Positions 28,205 through 35,335 of a DNA stretch of 64,000 nt are shown one piece after another. The translations under genes and the position numbers were made by a program. Within the stretch, counting starts at the first letter, position 1. Each line of letters opens with the position of its first letter. Source of the stretch: a virus; the IMG/VR virus record IMGVR_UViG_3300029267_002252, positions 37,532-101,531 of that record, one strand, 5' to 3'. The notes below the pieces were generated by a model. The model worked only from the letters and a program-made list of their open reading frames with translations, was not told where the DNA came from and ran no database searches.

Positions 28205-28990
28205 ATGGGAACTACTTTTACTGATGCTACACTCACTGTAGATGATTTACAGGGGGATATAGCTGGGAGTATATTCACTAACTGCACTTTTGAAGAAACT
28301 GCTGGCGGTGATATTATAGAAGCTATTAGCTTTGTTGTTTGCCAGTTCAATAATTGCACTTGGGATACTGTTGTCGAATCGTGCAATTTTAAGGGGTGCG
28401 ACGGGGATTCTATTGCTCCTAAGACAAAAATAGTCTTTGACTCTCCGCCTGCTGACGGGGTAGTTGTACGCGATGCCCACGGATTTATTCTCGCTGGCGA
28501 CGGAGCTACTACTGAGTTTTACGTTAAAAGACTCGTACAGAGTGTTCTCGATGCCGCTATAACCAAAGCTATCCCTTCCATAAATTACGCGATAACTATG
28601 GGGAAGATGGGAATGACGTGCGGTTCAGGGAATTCTCAGCTAACAAGGGAAGGACTTCTCGCTCAATGTTTGTTGGAAATCAGCACTGATGCAACTGATA
28701 CTGCCAGCCCCGTTGACGGAGTTCCGGATATCACTGCTGATGGAACGAGTTATTGCACGATAACCCTTAAGAAAAAAGACCGCTCAGGAGCGTATAAGAC
28801 CGCTGCTGAAGATAATGATACAATTACACTGGAATGTACTCGCGGAAAGCTCTCCGACCTCCAAGTGGACCTGGTGAACGGAGAAGCTGCTGTCATGCTT
28901 ACTTCTGTTCCTGAAACTTGCATATCGACTGTTATAGCGAATGGCGGGGATTTGGGTGAGGTTCGTATTGATATTCAATTTGCTCCTTAA
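28205..28990 (+). CDS. Spike-associated protein, paralogue of 11389-12228
   Basis: 261 residues: short beta-helix-like rungs (GSIFTNCTFEETAGGDIIE, VCQFNNCTWDTVVESCNF) followed by an Ig-like domain (DITADGTSYCTITLKKKDR, CTRGKLSDLQVDLVNGEAA). The same two-part plan and the same end (DIQFAP) as the protein after the first giant spike, so the spike-partner pair was duplicated. AAGGAA at 28192-28197 precedes the ATG. Confidence 0.75.
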   Translation: MGTTFTDATLTVDDLQGDIAGSIFTNCTFEETAGGDIIEAISFVVCQFNNCTWDTVVESCNFKGCDGDSIAPKTKIVFDSPPADGVVVRDAHGFILAGDGATTEFYVKRLVQSVLDAAITKAIPSINYAITMGKMGMTCGSGNSQLTREGLLAQCLLEISTDATDTASPVDGVPDITADGTSYCTITLKKKDRSGAYKTAAEDNDTITLECTRGKLSDLQVDLVNGEAAVMLTSVPETCISTVIANGGDLGEVRIDIQFAP

Positions 28991-29007
28991 TTGTCAGGAC
29001 TCGGTAT

Positions 29008-29463
29008 ATGTTTGCATTTAAGAAGAAGACTCCGCCGCCTACGAAGATTGAAGAACGTAAAGTAGCCTTTATCGGGAATAACGATAGTGATTACAAAGAG
29101 CTTCAGAAATCTTTTGAATCTATCGGGTTGAAGTGCTACTGGTTCACTTCAGACCGCTGGCAGGAACTTGTTAAGCATCATAAGGATTTTGAAGTCGTAA
29201 TGATTGATTTCAGTTTAGGTGCGGGGATGATGAGTATATCCATTAGTGAGAACCTTCTTCGGAACGCCTATGCCGGACGGATGTTTCTTTTGGCGCATGA
29301 CAGCATGGAATTTTACCACGAAGATTACGCAACTGTGTTGATGATGGATGTTGTTAAGCGTAATCCGATGAAAGTATTCAACGGTAACGGAGTTTCGGGA
29401 GCTACCGTAATTTCTGAGACCGTGTTTATGAAGAAGGCTATCTCTAATGGGAGGAGCAAATGA
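29008..29463 (+). CDS. Receiver-like fold protein, unknown
   Basis: 151 residues. After a basic proline-rich tail, RKVAFIGNNDSDYKELQKSF and FEVVMIDFSLGAG resemble the first strands of a CheY-type receiver, with D67 where the phospho-acceptor would sit. The usual acidic pair after strand 1 is replaced by NND and the later Lys is uncertain, so a degenerate receiver-like fold is the most that can be said. The stop overlaps the next start by four bases (ATGA). Confidence 0.6.
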   Translation: MFAFKKKTPPPTKIEERKVAFIGNNDSDYKELQKSFESIGLKCYWFTSDRWQELVKHHKDFEVVMIDFSLGAGMMSISISENLLRNAYAGRMFLLAHDSMEFYHEDYATVLMMDVVKRNPMKVFNGNGVSGATVISETVFMKKAISNGRSK

Positions 29464-29825
29464 GTGACGTTCCCAATGAAGGTGGGCCAACTCGCGTACT
29501 ACCCCCGTATGATTGTCATTTTATGGGACGTAAACCAGAGGATGTTCGCCGTGAAATTAAAGAGATTGTTTACGAAATCCTGAAGAACCGTGAATTATCG
29601 AGAAGTGAGGAGAAGGTTTTTAGGGAAGTCGCTAACGAGGCGTTTGATATTATGATTTCTGCGCATAATTCTGCGTGCGCACAGAAGCGTGCCGAAGAAA
29701 AAGCTGCGGAGAAGCAAACTGGACGTGACTGGATGGGAATTATAATCAATGCTATTATGATGCTGATTGCTATCGGCTCACTTATATATGCTATTCATTC
29801 TGGCTCCGGAGGAGGTACGCCATGA
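29460..29825 (+). CDS. Small membrane protein, possible lysis component
   Basis: 121 residues. The N-terminal 90 residues are soluble and charged with a helix (REIKEIVYEILKNRELSR). One membrane segment follows near residues 93-112 (MGIIINAIMMLIAIGSLIYA), ending in a GSGGGTP tail. RBS GGGAGGAG overlaps the previous gene. With the small ORF and lipoprotein behind it, this resembles a lysis cassette, but a single tail-anchor-like segment does not prove a holin. Confidence 0.65.
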   Translation: MSDVPNEGGPTRVLPPYDCHFMGRKPEDVRREIKEIVYEILKNRELSRSEEKVFREVANEAFDIMISAHNSACAQKRAEEKAAEKQTGRDWMGIIINAIMMLIAIGSLIYAIHSGSGGGTP

Positions 29826-29929
29826 ATATGTGTTTCAAGAAGAGACGATGCTTTAGAGTTTGGGGACTGGATGTACGGAACGCCAGGATTTTTTCTGAAA
29901 CGCAAAAAGGACAAATTTTTGTTGTTTAA
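29822..29929 (+). CDS. Tiny basic ORF in putative lysis cassette
   Basis: 35 codons (MNMCFKKRRCFRVWGL start, KGQIFVV end). It begins within the previous stop (ATGA) with GGAGG seven bases ahead and stops 12 bases before the lipoprotein ATG, so spacing and signals fit a translated gene. No homology is claimed; it could also be a coupling leader. Confidence 0.45.
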   Translation: MNMCFKKRRCFRVWGLDVRNARIFSETQKGQIFVV

Positions 29930-29941
29930 GGAGTAATTATT

Positions 29942-30826
29942 ATGCGGAATATAGTATTAGTTTTACTGTGCGTGTTTCTATCATCTTGTAGTCTCGTTAC
30001 CGTCACGCAGTCTCACTATAAACGCCAGCTTCCCGACCTTCCGCAAAAGGGACAAATAAGTATTGACGATGTGGGAGCTGTAGCTGTAGGGGGAACTGAA
30101 ATTAATAAGGGTTTGATGGAGTTGAACACCATCGTGGAGCTGGTGGATGATATAGAGCCGACTAAATTCATCGAACGCATAAAGAAATTCCAACCCCGTC
30201 TCGATATTCTAGTAGATTTTTCATATAACATAATGGGTTTCCTTGGAGTCGCCTGGGACAAGATTGATTGGGATAACCCCGAAGAATTTTTCAAGCAGGC
30301 CGAAGAAAAACAGAAGGAGATGGAGGAAGCTCTGAAGAATGAAAGAAATAGAGCACTCGAGCTTGAAAAAGACGTACAGGACTTCACGGTTAAATTAGCG
30401 GAGAAGGAAAAAGCAGTAAAGAGCAAAGAAGACGAGCTTGCTGCTAACGATGGGAAATGGAGTGCTCGGTTTTCTTGGTGGGTGCGTCTTCTCGGGGGAT
30501 TACTCGTATTTTTATTTATAGTTGGCGTAGTTTGGTACGCATATCAAGTATTTACGCGGTGGGCTGCTGGATTACCGTTTAAGGTTGCTGCTTTTGGGGG
30601 AAAGTCTGCCGCTAAAGGACTTACCCAAATAGTTAAAGGACTGCAATCTGCTCGCGTGAAGATACATAATGAAAAAGAGAACGGAGCTACCGCTGAGGAA
30701 AAGGCTGCTTTAGAAAAAGCAATGGACATTCTGCACAGAGAGTTAGCTGAATCTGGAAACGAGGAAGTACATAAACTTGTGAGTGCTATCAAAGATAAAC
30801 ATCGTGTGGAGAAGATTACACCGTGA
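29942..30826 (+). CDS. Lipoprotein with coiled coil and inner-membrane segment (u-spanin-like)
   Basis: 294 residues. A lipoprotein signal is clear: MRNIVLVLLCVFLSSCS with lipobox LSSC and acceptor C16. Residues 115-165 are a strongly charged coiled coil (KQKEMEEALKNERNRALELE). A second membrane segment spans about 182-201 (RLLGGLLVFLFIVGVVWYA), followed by about 90 basic, helical residues. An outer-membrane lipid anchor plus a C-terminal membrane span is the layout of unimolecular spanins, which fuse inner and outer membranes at lysis. The long C-terminal tail is unusual. Start has AAGGAG at 29928-29933. Confidence 0.7.
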   Translation: MRNIVLVLLCVFLSSCSLVTVTQSHYKRQLPDLPQKGQISIDDVGAVAVGGTEINKGLMELNTIVELVDDIEPTKFIERIKKFQPRLDILVDFSYNIMGFLGVAWDKIDWDNPEEFFKQAEEKQKEMEEALKNERNRALELEKDVQDFTVKLAEKEKAVKSKEDELAANDGKWSARFSWWVRLLGGLLVFLFIVGVVWYAYQVFTRWAAGLPFKVAAFGGKSAAKGLTQIVKGLQSARVKIHNEKENGATAEEKAALEKAMDILHRELAESGNEEVHKLVSAIKDKHRVEKITP

Positions 30827-31062
30827 ACGTAGAGTGGGGAACAGTTATCTCGGGAGCATGCGAGTCATGTGTATTCGGTGACACGAGACTGGCTATGAAC
30901 TGCCCGAAGATGCGTGATGTATTCTATAAATATTTTCGGGACAGCGAGGAGATTTGGCTGAAGAAGTGTATGGGTTATGAGCCTATTGCAGATGCATCAG
31001 AAAACAACGTTAATACGTACGCAGGGGAGCTGCATATTACCGTTGGGAACCCGGATTCATAA
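30823..31062 (+). CDS. Small cysteine-containing protein, GTG start
   Basis: 79 residues from a GTG that overlaps the previous TGA (GTGA), with GGAGAAG upstream. Four cysteines in the first 50 residues (GACESCVFGD, NCPKM, KKCMGYEP) suggest a small metal or disulfide fold. Last gene of the long structural transcription unit before the repeat-rich break. Confidence 0.65.
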   Translation: MNVEWGTVISGACESCVFGDTRLAMNCPKMRDVFYKYFRDSEEIWLKKCMGYEPIADASENNVNTYAGELHITVGNPDS

Positions 31063-31086
31063 TTTGAAATTATTGTCAAATGTTTA

Positions 31087-31212
31087 TGTCACTGTGAGGT
31101 TTTGTGACATTTCGCTTTGTCACAGCGGAATCACAGTATTTCTCAATACGTAACGTTCTATATTAGAAAAGCGGGGTTTTAAGCGTTGTGACATATCACA
31201 GCGATGTCACAA
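31087..31212 (+). repeat. Cluster of TGTGACA/TGTCACA inverted repeats
   Basis: Contains TGTCACTGTGA (31087-31097), TGTGACA-N8-TGTCACA (31103-31124), TGTGACATATCACA (31187-31200), and a perfect 9-bp inverted repeat TTGTGACAT (31186-31194) with ATGTCACAA (31204-31212). A further GTGACA/TGTCAC pair lies at 31846-31861. The spacing resembles dimer-binding operators of the CRP/FNR kind but no host factor can be named. The whole 31063-31258 gap shows no convincing gene. Confidence 0.7.
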
Positions 31213-31225
31213 TATTGGATTTTGT

Positions 31226-31241
31226 TTGCACGTGATTGCAA
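31226..31241 (+). repeat. TTGCAA-type palindrome copy (TTGCACGTGATTGCAA)
   Basis: Sits between the TGTGACA cluster and the RBS GGAGAG of the next small ORF. Confidence 0.6.
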
Positions 31242-31258
31242 TCGTCTGGAGAGTATAG

Positions 31259-31474
31259 ATGCGGGATAATGACCGGGATAAGCGTCCACGGAGTCGGGAC
31301 AATCTTATACCGAGACCACCCCAGGAAGATACCAACGGACACCACGATTTTGCACACGATGAGGAGTGGATAGGAACCGCTTTACCGGGAATCTATTACC
31401 TCAACTATACATACACATACCATAGAGGGATAACGTACTACTACAGTATTTATTTCAATATCCGCATCAGATAG
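31259..31474 (+). CDS. Small hypothetical protein, doubtful
   Basis: 71 codons after GGAGAG (31248-31253). The first half is very charged (RDNDRDKRPRSRDNLIPRPP), the second tyrosine-rich (YYLNYTYTYHRGITYYYSIY), an odd mixture unlike other proteins here. It lies in a region crowded with operator-like repeats. RBS and spacing support it; composition argues against. Confidence 0.4.
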   Translation: MRDNDRDKRPRSRDNLIPRPPQEDTNGHHDFAHDEEWIGTALPGIYYLNYTYTYHRGITYYYSIYFNIRIR

Positions 31475-31500
31475 CCGGTAACTTTACAGAGAGGAGCGTA

Positions 31501-32337
31501 ATGAACCCGTTGCAATCGATTGCAATGCCCACAGCCCTTCTAAGCACTCACGTCCACGCTCCTGAAAGTCGGGAAACAAGAACAACCCCTATAAATAATA
31601 AACATACTACCCCAGTCCCGCTTACCATACCGTCCCCCCACACGACCACAGTATACCATACTTTACACACCGCTTTACACCGAACCGCTCAAATACGCCC
31701 CTATATGCGGTATTATGCCCATAAAACGGTACTATATACCCTCTATGTTCTAGCAATTTGTGTGCGCTACAGGCATATAAATGCGATTTATGGCATTTAT
31801 CAGTTCGTAAAAAATGTTATCAACCGGTTTACGTGCAGGCGAATGGTGACAAAAATGTCACATATTATAAATGGGGGTATTGGCGGTCTTAGAGAATTAT
31901 ATTATCATTTCGAATTGAAAACATTAATAAGCCCATGTGTATTTAACATTGGCGTTATAAGGACCGGCAAATCGGGATACCGTGACCAGCAATTCGTATG
32001 CGCCAGCAATAAATTAAGTGAAATTCCGCTAATTTATCAGTCGGTAATTCGGGGTGAAAAAGAAATTAAATGGTTCATGTGTATTTTCGCCATGTGTATT
32101 CGGCTTTTAGAGTCGGTTCTAAGGCCCATGTGTATTCGGTTACGCGGATTACGTAGGGCCCGTGTGTATTCGGCTTTGCGTGTGGTATTTAATTATTTGA
32201 AAATCAACCAATTTATCCCGGTGGTCGGGCCCGGAAAAGTGGAATTAGATTCAGGCGGGTTATTTAAGCCGGCGGTCATTTCATCTTCAGGTCTTCCAGG
32301 CCGTTTGAAAATGATTGCAATGGGGCAGGCAGCATGA
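31501..32337 (+). CDS. Long ORF of doubtful coding status in regulatory/origin-like region
   Basis: A 278-codon open frame with GAGAGGAG upstream (31491-31498). The composition is atypical: few acidic residues, many His/Thr/Pro in the first 70 and Arg/Ile/Tyr later, and C-rich codons rare in neighbouring genes. It includes a TTGCAA palindrome at its start, a GTGACA inverted repeat and four CATGTGTATT-type repeats, of which three are read in the same frame as MCI. This looks like non-coding DNA that happens to lack stops, yet the length and RBS keep a gene possible. No domain recognised. Confidence 0.3.
   Translation: MNPLQSIAMPTALLSTHVHAPESRETRTTPINNKHTTPVPLTIPSPHTTTVYHTLHTALHRTAQIRPYMRYYAHKTVLYTLYVLAICVRYRHINAIYGIYQFVKNVINRFTCRRMVTKMSHIINGGIGGLRELYYHFELKTLISPCVFNIGVIRTGKSGYRDQQFVCASNKLSEIPLIYQSVIRGEKEIKWFMCIFAMCIRLLESVLRPMCIRLRGLRRARVYSALRVVFNYLKINQFIPVVGPGKVELDSGGLFKPAVISSSGLPGRLKMIAMGQAA
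31510..31525 (+). repeat. TTGCAA palindrome copy, perfect (TTGCAATCGATTGCAA)
   Basis: Full two-fold symmetry over 16 bases, nine bases inside the doubtful long ORF. Confidence 0.65.
31560..31740 (+). other. C-rich, G-poor strand-composition switch
   Basis: The + strand here is rich in C, A and T and poor in G (for example CCCCACACGACCACAG), the reverse of the purine-rich + strand elsewhere. No minus-strand ORF accounts for it. A local GC-skew inversion beside repeats is typical of replication origins; that is inference. Confidence 0.45.
31934..32175 (+). repeat. Cluster of five CATGTGTATT-type repeats
   Basis: Copies at 31934, 32076, 32091, 32127 and 32161 (last one CGTGTGTATT), three followed directly by CGGC or CGGT. 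Spacing is irregular (15 to 142 bases). Related longer copies occur further right in intergenic DNA. Confidence 0.65.
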
Positions 32338-32447
32338 GGCGCGTATGGTTTGATATTGGTCGGGCACCGGCAGATTGCAATCAATTGCAAATTAGCCGGC
32401 ACCCGGATACGCCGGCCCCAGGTATTCAGGTGGTTTCCACCGTGTAG
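32334..32447 (+). CDS. Tiny ORF overlapping the doubtful long ORF
   Basis: 37 codons (MRRVWFDIGRAPADCNQ start). Its ATG overlaps the preceding stop as ATGA, the coupling style used throughout this genome, but it lacks its own RBS and contains a TTGCAA palindrome. Real only if the upstream ORF is real. Confidence 0.2.
   Translation: MRRVWFDIGRAPADCNQLQISRHPDTPAPGIQVVSTV
32375..32390 (+). repeat. TTGCAA palindrome copy (TTGCAATCAATTGCAA)
   Basis: Flanked by several CCGGC elements between 32366 and 32416. Confidence 0.6.
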
Positions 32448-32503
32448 GAGTAGACAATGGAAGATGGACCAGGTAGGTTTATAATTCTGGATAGAGTTCG
32501 AGT

Positions 32504-32548
32504 GAGCAGGATTGCAAGTGATTGCAAATGCTCTTTTAACCTTTTTTT
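32504..32548 (+). terminator. Terminator-like hairpin built around a TTGCAA palindrome
   Basis: GAGCA (32504-32508) and TGCTC (32529-32533) enclose TTGCAAGTGATTGCAA (32512-32527); TTTT and a run of seven T follow. The TTGCAA halves form the upper stem. It lies just before the RBS of the membrane protein gene, so it could act as an attenuator. Confidence 0.55.
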
Positions 32549-32563
32549 GAGGGAGGTATTGAT

Positions 32564-32755
32564 ATGGAACAGTTGAAGAACGCAATTAAGATGATTTCGT
32601 CTAAGCGCTCGCTGATGACGCTTGGGATTGGGGGAATCAGTCTGTACACGATTATCAAGAACATTGCTGTACCCAGTGTGGTTATCACGGGGATGATATG
32701 TGTGACCGTCCTGGGGCTTGGGTATCTTTATGTGGAGACCAAGCGTAAAAGTTAG
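32564..32755 (+). CDS. Small membrane protein
   Basis: 63 residues with RBS GAGGGAGG. A basic N-terminus (KNAIKMISSKRS) precedes two hydrophobic stretches, about 18-30 (MTLGIGGISLYTI) and 36-56 (PSVVITGMICVTVLGLGYLYV), then a KRKS tail. Candidate phage membrane or holin-like protein. It stands alone between two terminator-like structures. Confidence 0.65.
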   Translation: MEQLKNAIKMISSKRSLMTLGIGGISLYTIIKNIAVPSVVITGMICVTVLGLGYLYVETKRKS

Positions 32756-32787
32756 ACCACTTCACCCTCCGATGAAGTAGGTCGCAT

Positions 32788-32842
32788 GGGGATGTGCCGG
32801 GAGGCTCTTGCTCACTCTCTCCTCCCGCCATCCCCTTTTTTA
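32788..32842 (+). terminator. Strong intrinsic terminator
   Basis: GGGGATG and GGGAGG arms pair with CCTCCC and CATCCCC around a 14-base loop, followed by seven T. It separates the control region from the recombination operon. Confidence 0.85.
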
Positions 32843-32890
32843 ATTCATTTCGTATAATATAACGAAACGAAATTTTTTCCGATTTTTTCC

Positions 32891-32918
32891 TTGACAAATC
32901 AAATTTTTACGTTATACT
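32891..32918 (+). promoter_or_regulatory. Promoter for recombination operon
   Basis: TTGACA and TATACT spaced 16. The -10 differs from the other promoters (no TG-N-TATAAT), so this may be weaker or differently timed. First ATG 43 bases downstream. Confidence 0.75.
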
Positions 32919-32960
32919 AAACATATAGATTTGTCCGGTAATCCATGAGGAGAATGAGCA

Positions 32961-33434
32961 ATGCCTAGACAACTAAAGCCCTTAAAAGAACTGTCACGTA
33001 TGGGGCGGAAATATCGTACGGACGAAGAGTTCGCGGAAAAAGCCCGCGAGAACAGCCGCAAGTTATCAGAAGAAAGACGCCAGGAGCGTCTCCAGGAGAT
33101 TCGGAATTTCGAGGATGAGCGCGACGGGGAAGGACTGTGGAAACCACGCCTATATAAAGGATTGGAAGTTTTTCACAGTGCAGCCTTTTGTGATTTCCTC
33201 GGGATATCCCGGATGACCATATGGAATTGGAAGCAAGCAGGGATTCTTCCTGCGCCCACGATGATAGATTCGCTCGACAGGGATTGGTATTCCTGGGATT
33301 ATATCGAAGCGATGCGTCGTGTGCTGAAGAAGCGTCTTCGCGGAAGCCTGGAACAGTTCGGGAAGATGATTGAAGAAGAATTCGTCGCCAGCGAACTCAT
33401 CGACGATGAGGGGAGCAATATCGAGACGGATTAA
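32961..33434 (+). CDS. MerR/AlpA-type HTH DNA-binding protein
   Basis: 157 residues. The first 70 residues are highly charged (AEKARENSRKLSEERRQERL). A helix-turn-helix of the MerR/excisionase type lies at about 74-115 (FCDFLGISRMTIWNWKQAG, then SWDYIEAMRRVLKK), including the wing typical of HTH_17 proteins. First gene after the promoter, so it may regulate this operon or act in recombination. A possible reader of the dispersed palindromes, but nothing in the sequence proves it. Confidence 0.75.
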   Translation: MPRQLKPLKELSRMGRKYRTDEEFAEKARENSRKLSEERRQERLQEIRNFEDERDGEGLWKPRLYKGLEVFHSAAFCDFLGISRMTIWNWKQAGILPAPTMIDSLDRDWYSWDYIEAMRRVLKKRLRGSLEQFGKMIEEEFVASELIDDEGSNIETD

Positions 33435-33461
33435 CCCTGTAGACATTAAGGAGAGAGTGAG

Positions 33462-33800
33462 ATGTCGAAGAAAGGCGAAAAAGCCGAGGCAGGAGGCTAT
33501 TCCTGTCACACCATGTACCGCAAGGGAGTCAGAAAACCCTGGGAACCGTTGAGTTCCGATGAGGATACGATGGAACCAGTGCGTTTTCCTGAAGGGGTTG
33601 AGCCCGCACGCATAAGCGTTACCCTGGGACTGACCCTGAACCTCGGGGACTATGAGTCCGCCAAGATATCAGTTACCTGTACACTGCCCACTCCTGTGGA
33701 GGGACTCGAGGACGCGTACGCCTCAGCCCGCGAGTTTGCTGGACAGAAGCTCATCCAGATTAAGAAGGAAGTTGATGACAACCTTCGTGGGGAGAAGTAA
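33462..33800 (+). CDS. Conserved-type early protein upstream of recA
   Basis: 112 residues. After a basic N-terminus the core is two strands with the pattern EPARISVTLGLTLNLGDYES and AKISVTCTLPTP, followed by a helix (AYASAREFAGQKLIQIKKEV). This short alpha/beta protein type is common beside phage recombination genes, but I know no function for it. GGAGAG precedes the ATG and its stop abuts the recA start. Confidence 0.72.
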   Translation: MSKKGEKAEAGGYSCHTMYRKGVRKPWEPLSSDEDTMEPVRFPEGVEPARISVTLGLTLNLGDYESAKISVTCTLPTPVEGLEDAYASAREFAGQKLIQIKKEVDDNLRGEK

Positions 33801-34952
33801 ATGGGCAAGAAGAAGGATGATGAGTCCCCAAAACCCGTAAAAAAGGCCAGCATCGGGGAAATTGTCAGCAATATCAAGAAGAAATACGGGAATGACTCGA
33901 TAGCGCAGGCATCGAAGTCACCAGCAGTGCGTATTGAACGTATTCCCAGTGGGATATACGGAGTGGATAAGCTGCTGGAGGGGGGTTGGCCCCTGGGACG
34001 CATTGTTCAGATTTACGGGAAGGAGTCTGGAGGGAAGACTACGACATTATTGCACTCGATTGCAAATGCTCAGCGTTATTGCCGCCACTGCCTTCGCGTT
34101 AAGCCGGACCGCATCTTTTATCCGGGGGAACCCGCATGCGAATGCAAGACACCCAAGCCGTTTGAGACTATTTGGCTGGATGTTGAGGGAGCGTACGACG
34201 CGGATTGGTCTGAGTGCTGCGGAGTTGACAACGACTTGATGTGGGTTACGCAGCCCGATAATGCTGAAGCCGGACTTGATATCGTTGATGGAGTCGTTCG
34301 CGAAGCAGACGCCAGCTTTGTTGTAATCGATACTCTCACCATGTTGACGCCCAAAGCTGACCTGGAGAAGAGTATGGAAGAAGACGTTATGGCGCTGCGC
34401 GCCCGCAAAATCAACAGATTCATCCGCCGGATTGTGATGGCACAGAATGAGATGGGGATGTTAGCTAAGCGTAGACTCGTTATCTTTATAGTTTGCCACA
34501 TCAACATCGGGATTGGAGGATTCCACCCGACGGAGGAGAAGGCGGGAGGGAAAACCAAGGAGTATGCCAACAGTTTTGAGTTGCGCTTTAAGAAATGTAA
34601 GCAGGATGCTGTTGATATCGGGAAAATGGCTGGAGTTGAGTGTGAAGTCAAGAAGACTAAACTGACCTCCACCTTCGGGGATATCGCCAAGTTCAACTTA
34701 GTGACCAAGCGGACCTCCTTCTTCCAGAAGGGAGTCATCGATGAGACCCCGATGCTGTTCAGGGATTCTATGGACCTCGAGACCATATTCAAGGATGGAA
34801 AGGATTATTGCGTTCATCCGAAAGCCGGGTTTGAGCTGCCGAAAGGAATCACTAACAACAAGGATGTCCAGCAGTTCTTCATCGAGAATCGTAACGAGTA
34901 CGAGTGCCTGAAGCGATTCAACCTTGATTTCATGTTTGGAGATGTTACCTGA
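33801..34952 (+). CDS. recA: RecA/UvsX-type recombinase with cysteine insertion
   Basis: 383 residues. It catalyses ATP-dependent strand exchange on single-stranded DNA. Visible features are Walker A GKESGGKTT (73-81), the strand FETIWLDVEGAYDADW (121-136), and Walker B FVVID (173-177). An insertion after Walker A holds C94, C97, C113 and C115 (CRHC, then CEC), a probable zinc site absent from standard RecA. The loop region with HINIG and KAGGKTKEYANS fits the L2/DNA-binding segment. Coupled to the next gene by one base overlap. It probably serves phage repair and recombination-driven replication. Confidence 0.92.
   Translation: MGKKKDDESPKPVKKASIGEIVSNIKKKYGNDSIAQASKSPAVRIERIPSGIYGVDKLLEGGWPLGRIVQIYGKESGGKTTTLLHSIANAQRYCRHCLRVKPDRIFYPGEPACECKTPKPFETIWLDVEGAYDADWSECCGVDNDLMWVTQPDNAEAGLDIVDGVVREADASFVVIDTLTMLTPKADLEKSMEEDVMALRARKINRFIRRIVMAQNEMGMLAKRRLVIFIVCHINIGIGGFHPTEEKAGGKTKEYANSFELRFKKCKQDAVDIGKMAGVECEVKKTKLTSTFGDIAKFNLVTKRTSFFQKGVIDETPMLFRDSMDLETIFKDGKDYCVHPKAGFELPKGITNNKDVQQFFIENRNEYECLKRFNLDFMFGDVT
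34050..34065 (+). repeat. TTGCAA-type palindrome copy in recA (TTGCACTCGATTGCAA)
   Basis: In-frame within recA just after Walker A; one half-site is TTGCAC. Confidence 0.45.
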
Positions 34953-35335
34953 TGACTGACTGGGACAGACCTGCCGAGAAAGCGAAAGTGGACCGTTGGG
35001 GAAAGCCTCCTCATGAGAAGCAGCAGAATCGCCGACTCGACCGCAGTCTCGGAGGAGAGCCCACGCCTGCATCTGGACGGCTGTCTGGATATAAGGGGGA
35101 CCGGGAATTGGACGGAATGTTTAAGATAGAGGAAAAAGCGACGAGAGCCCAATCGATTGCTGTTCGTCGTAAAGTACTCGAGAAGATTTATAAAGAAGCG
35201 AAGCAGCAGGACAAGGAAGCAGCGCTCGCCTTCAGTTTTCTGGAGGGAAAGAGCCCAGCTCCTTCTGACTGGATTGCTGTGCCTGTCGAACTGTTTCGCG
35301 AGATGTACCAAGCTTGGAAGGAGAAAGTACAATGA
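34952..35335 (+). CDS. PD-(D/E)XK resolvase-like nuclease
   Basis: 127 residues. RRLDRSLGGEP and SGRLSGYKGD precede ELDGMFKIEEKATRAQS, where D54 and E60-x-K62 fit a PD-(D/E)XK core. The rest (LEKIYKEAKQQDKEAALAF, then DWIAVPVELF) follows the plan of small phage Holliday-junction-resolvase-like proteins. Likely a structure-specific DNA nuclease working with the recombinase upstream; motif spacing supports this but no search was possible. It overlaps recA by one base and the next gene by four. Confidence 0.65.
   Translation: MTDWDRPAEKAKVDRWGKPPHEKQQNRRLDRSLGGEPTPASGRLSGYKGDRELDGMFKIEEKATRAQSIAVRRKVLEKIYKEAKQQDKEAALAFSFLEGKSPAPSDWIAVPVELFREMYQAWKEKVQ

Noticed and set aside
32458-32577. 39-codon ORF with AGGAG upstream
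   Set aside because: It runs through the terminator-like hairpin and overlaps the next gene start; kept only as a possible leader.
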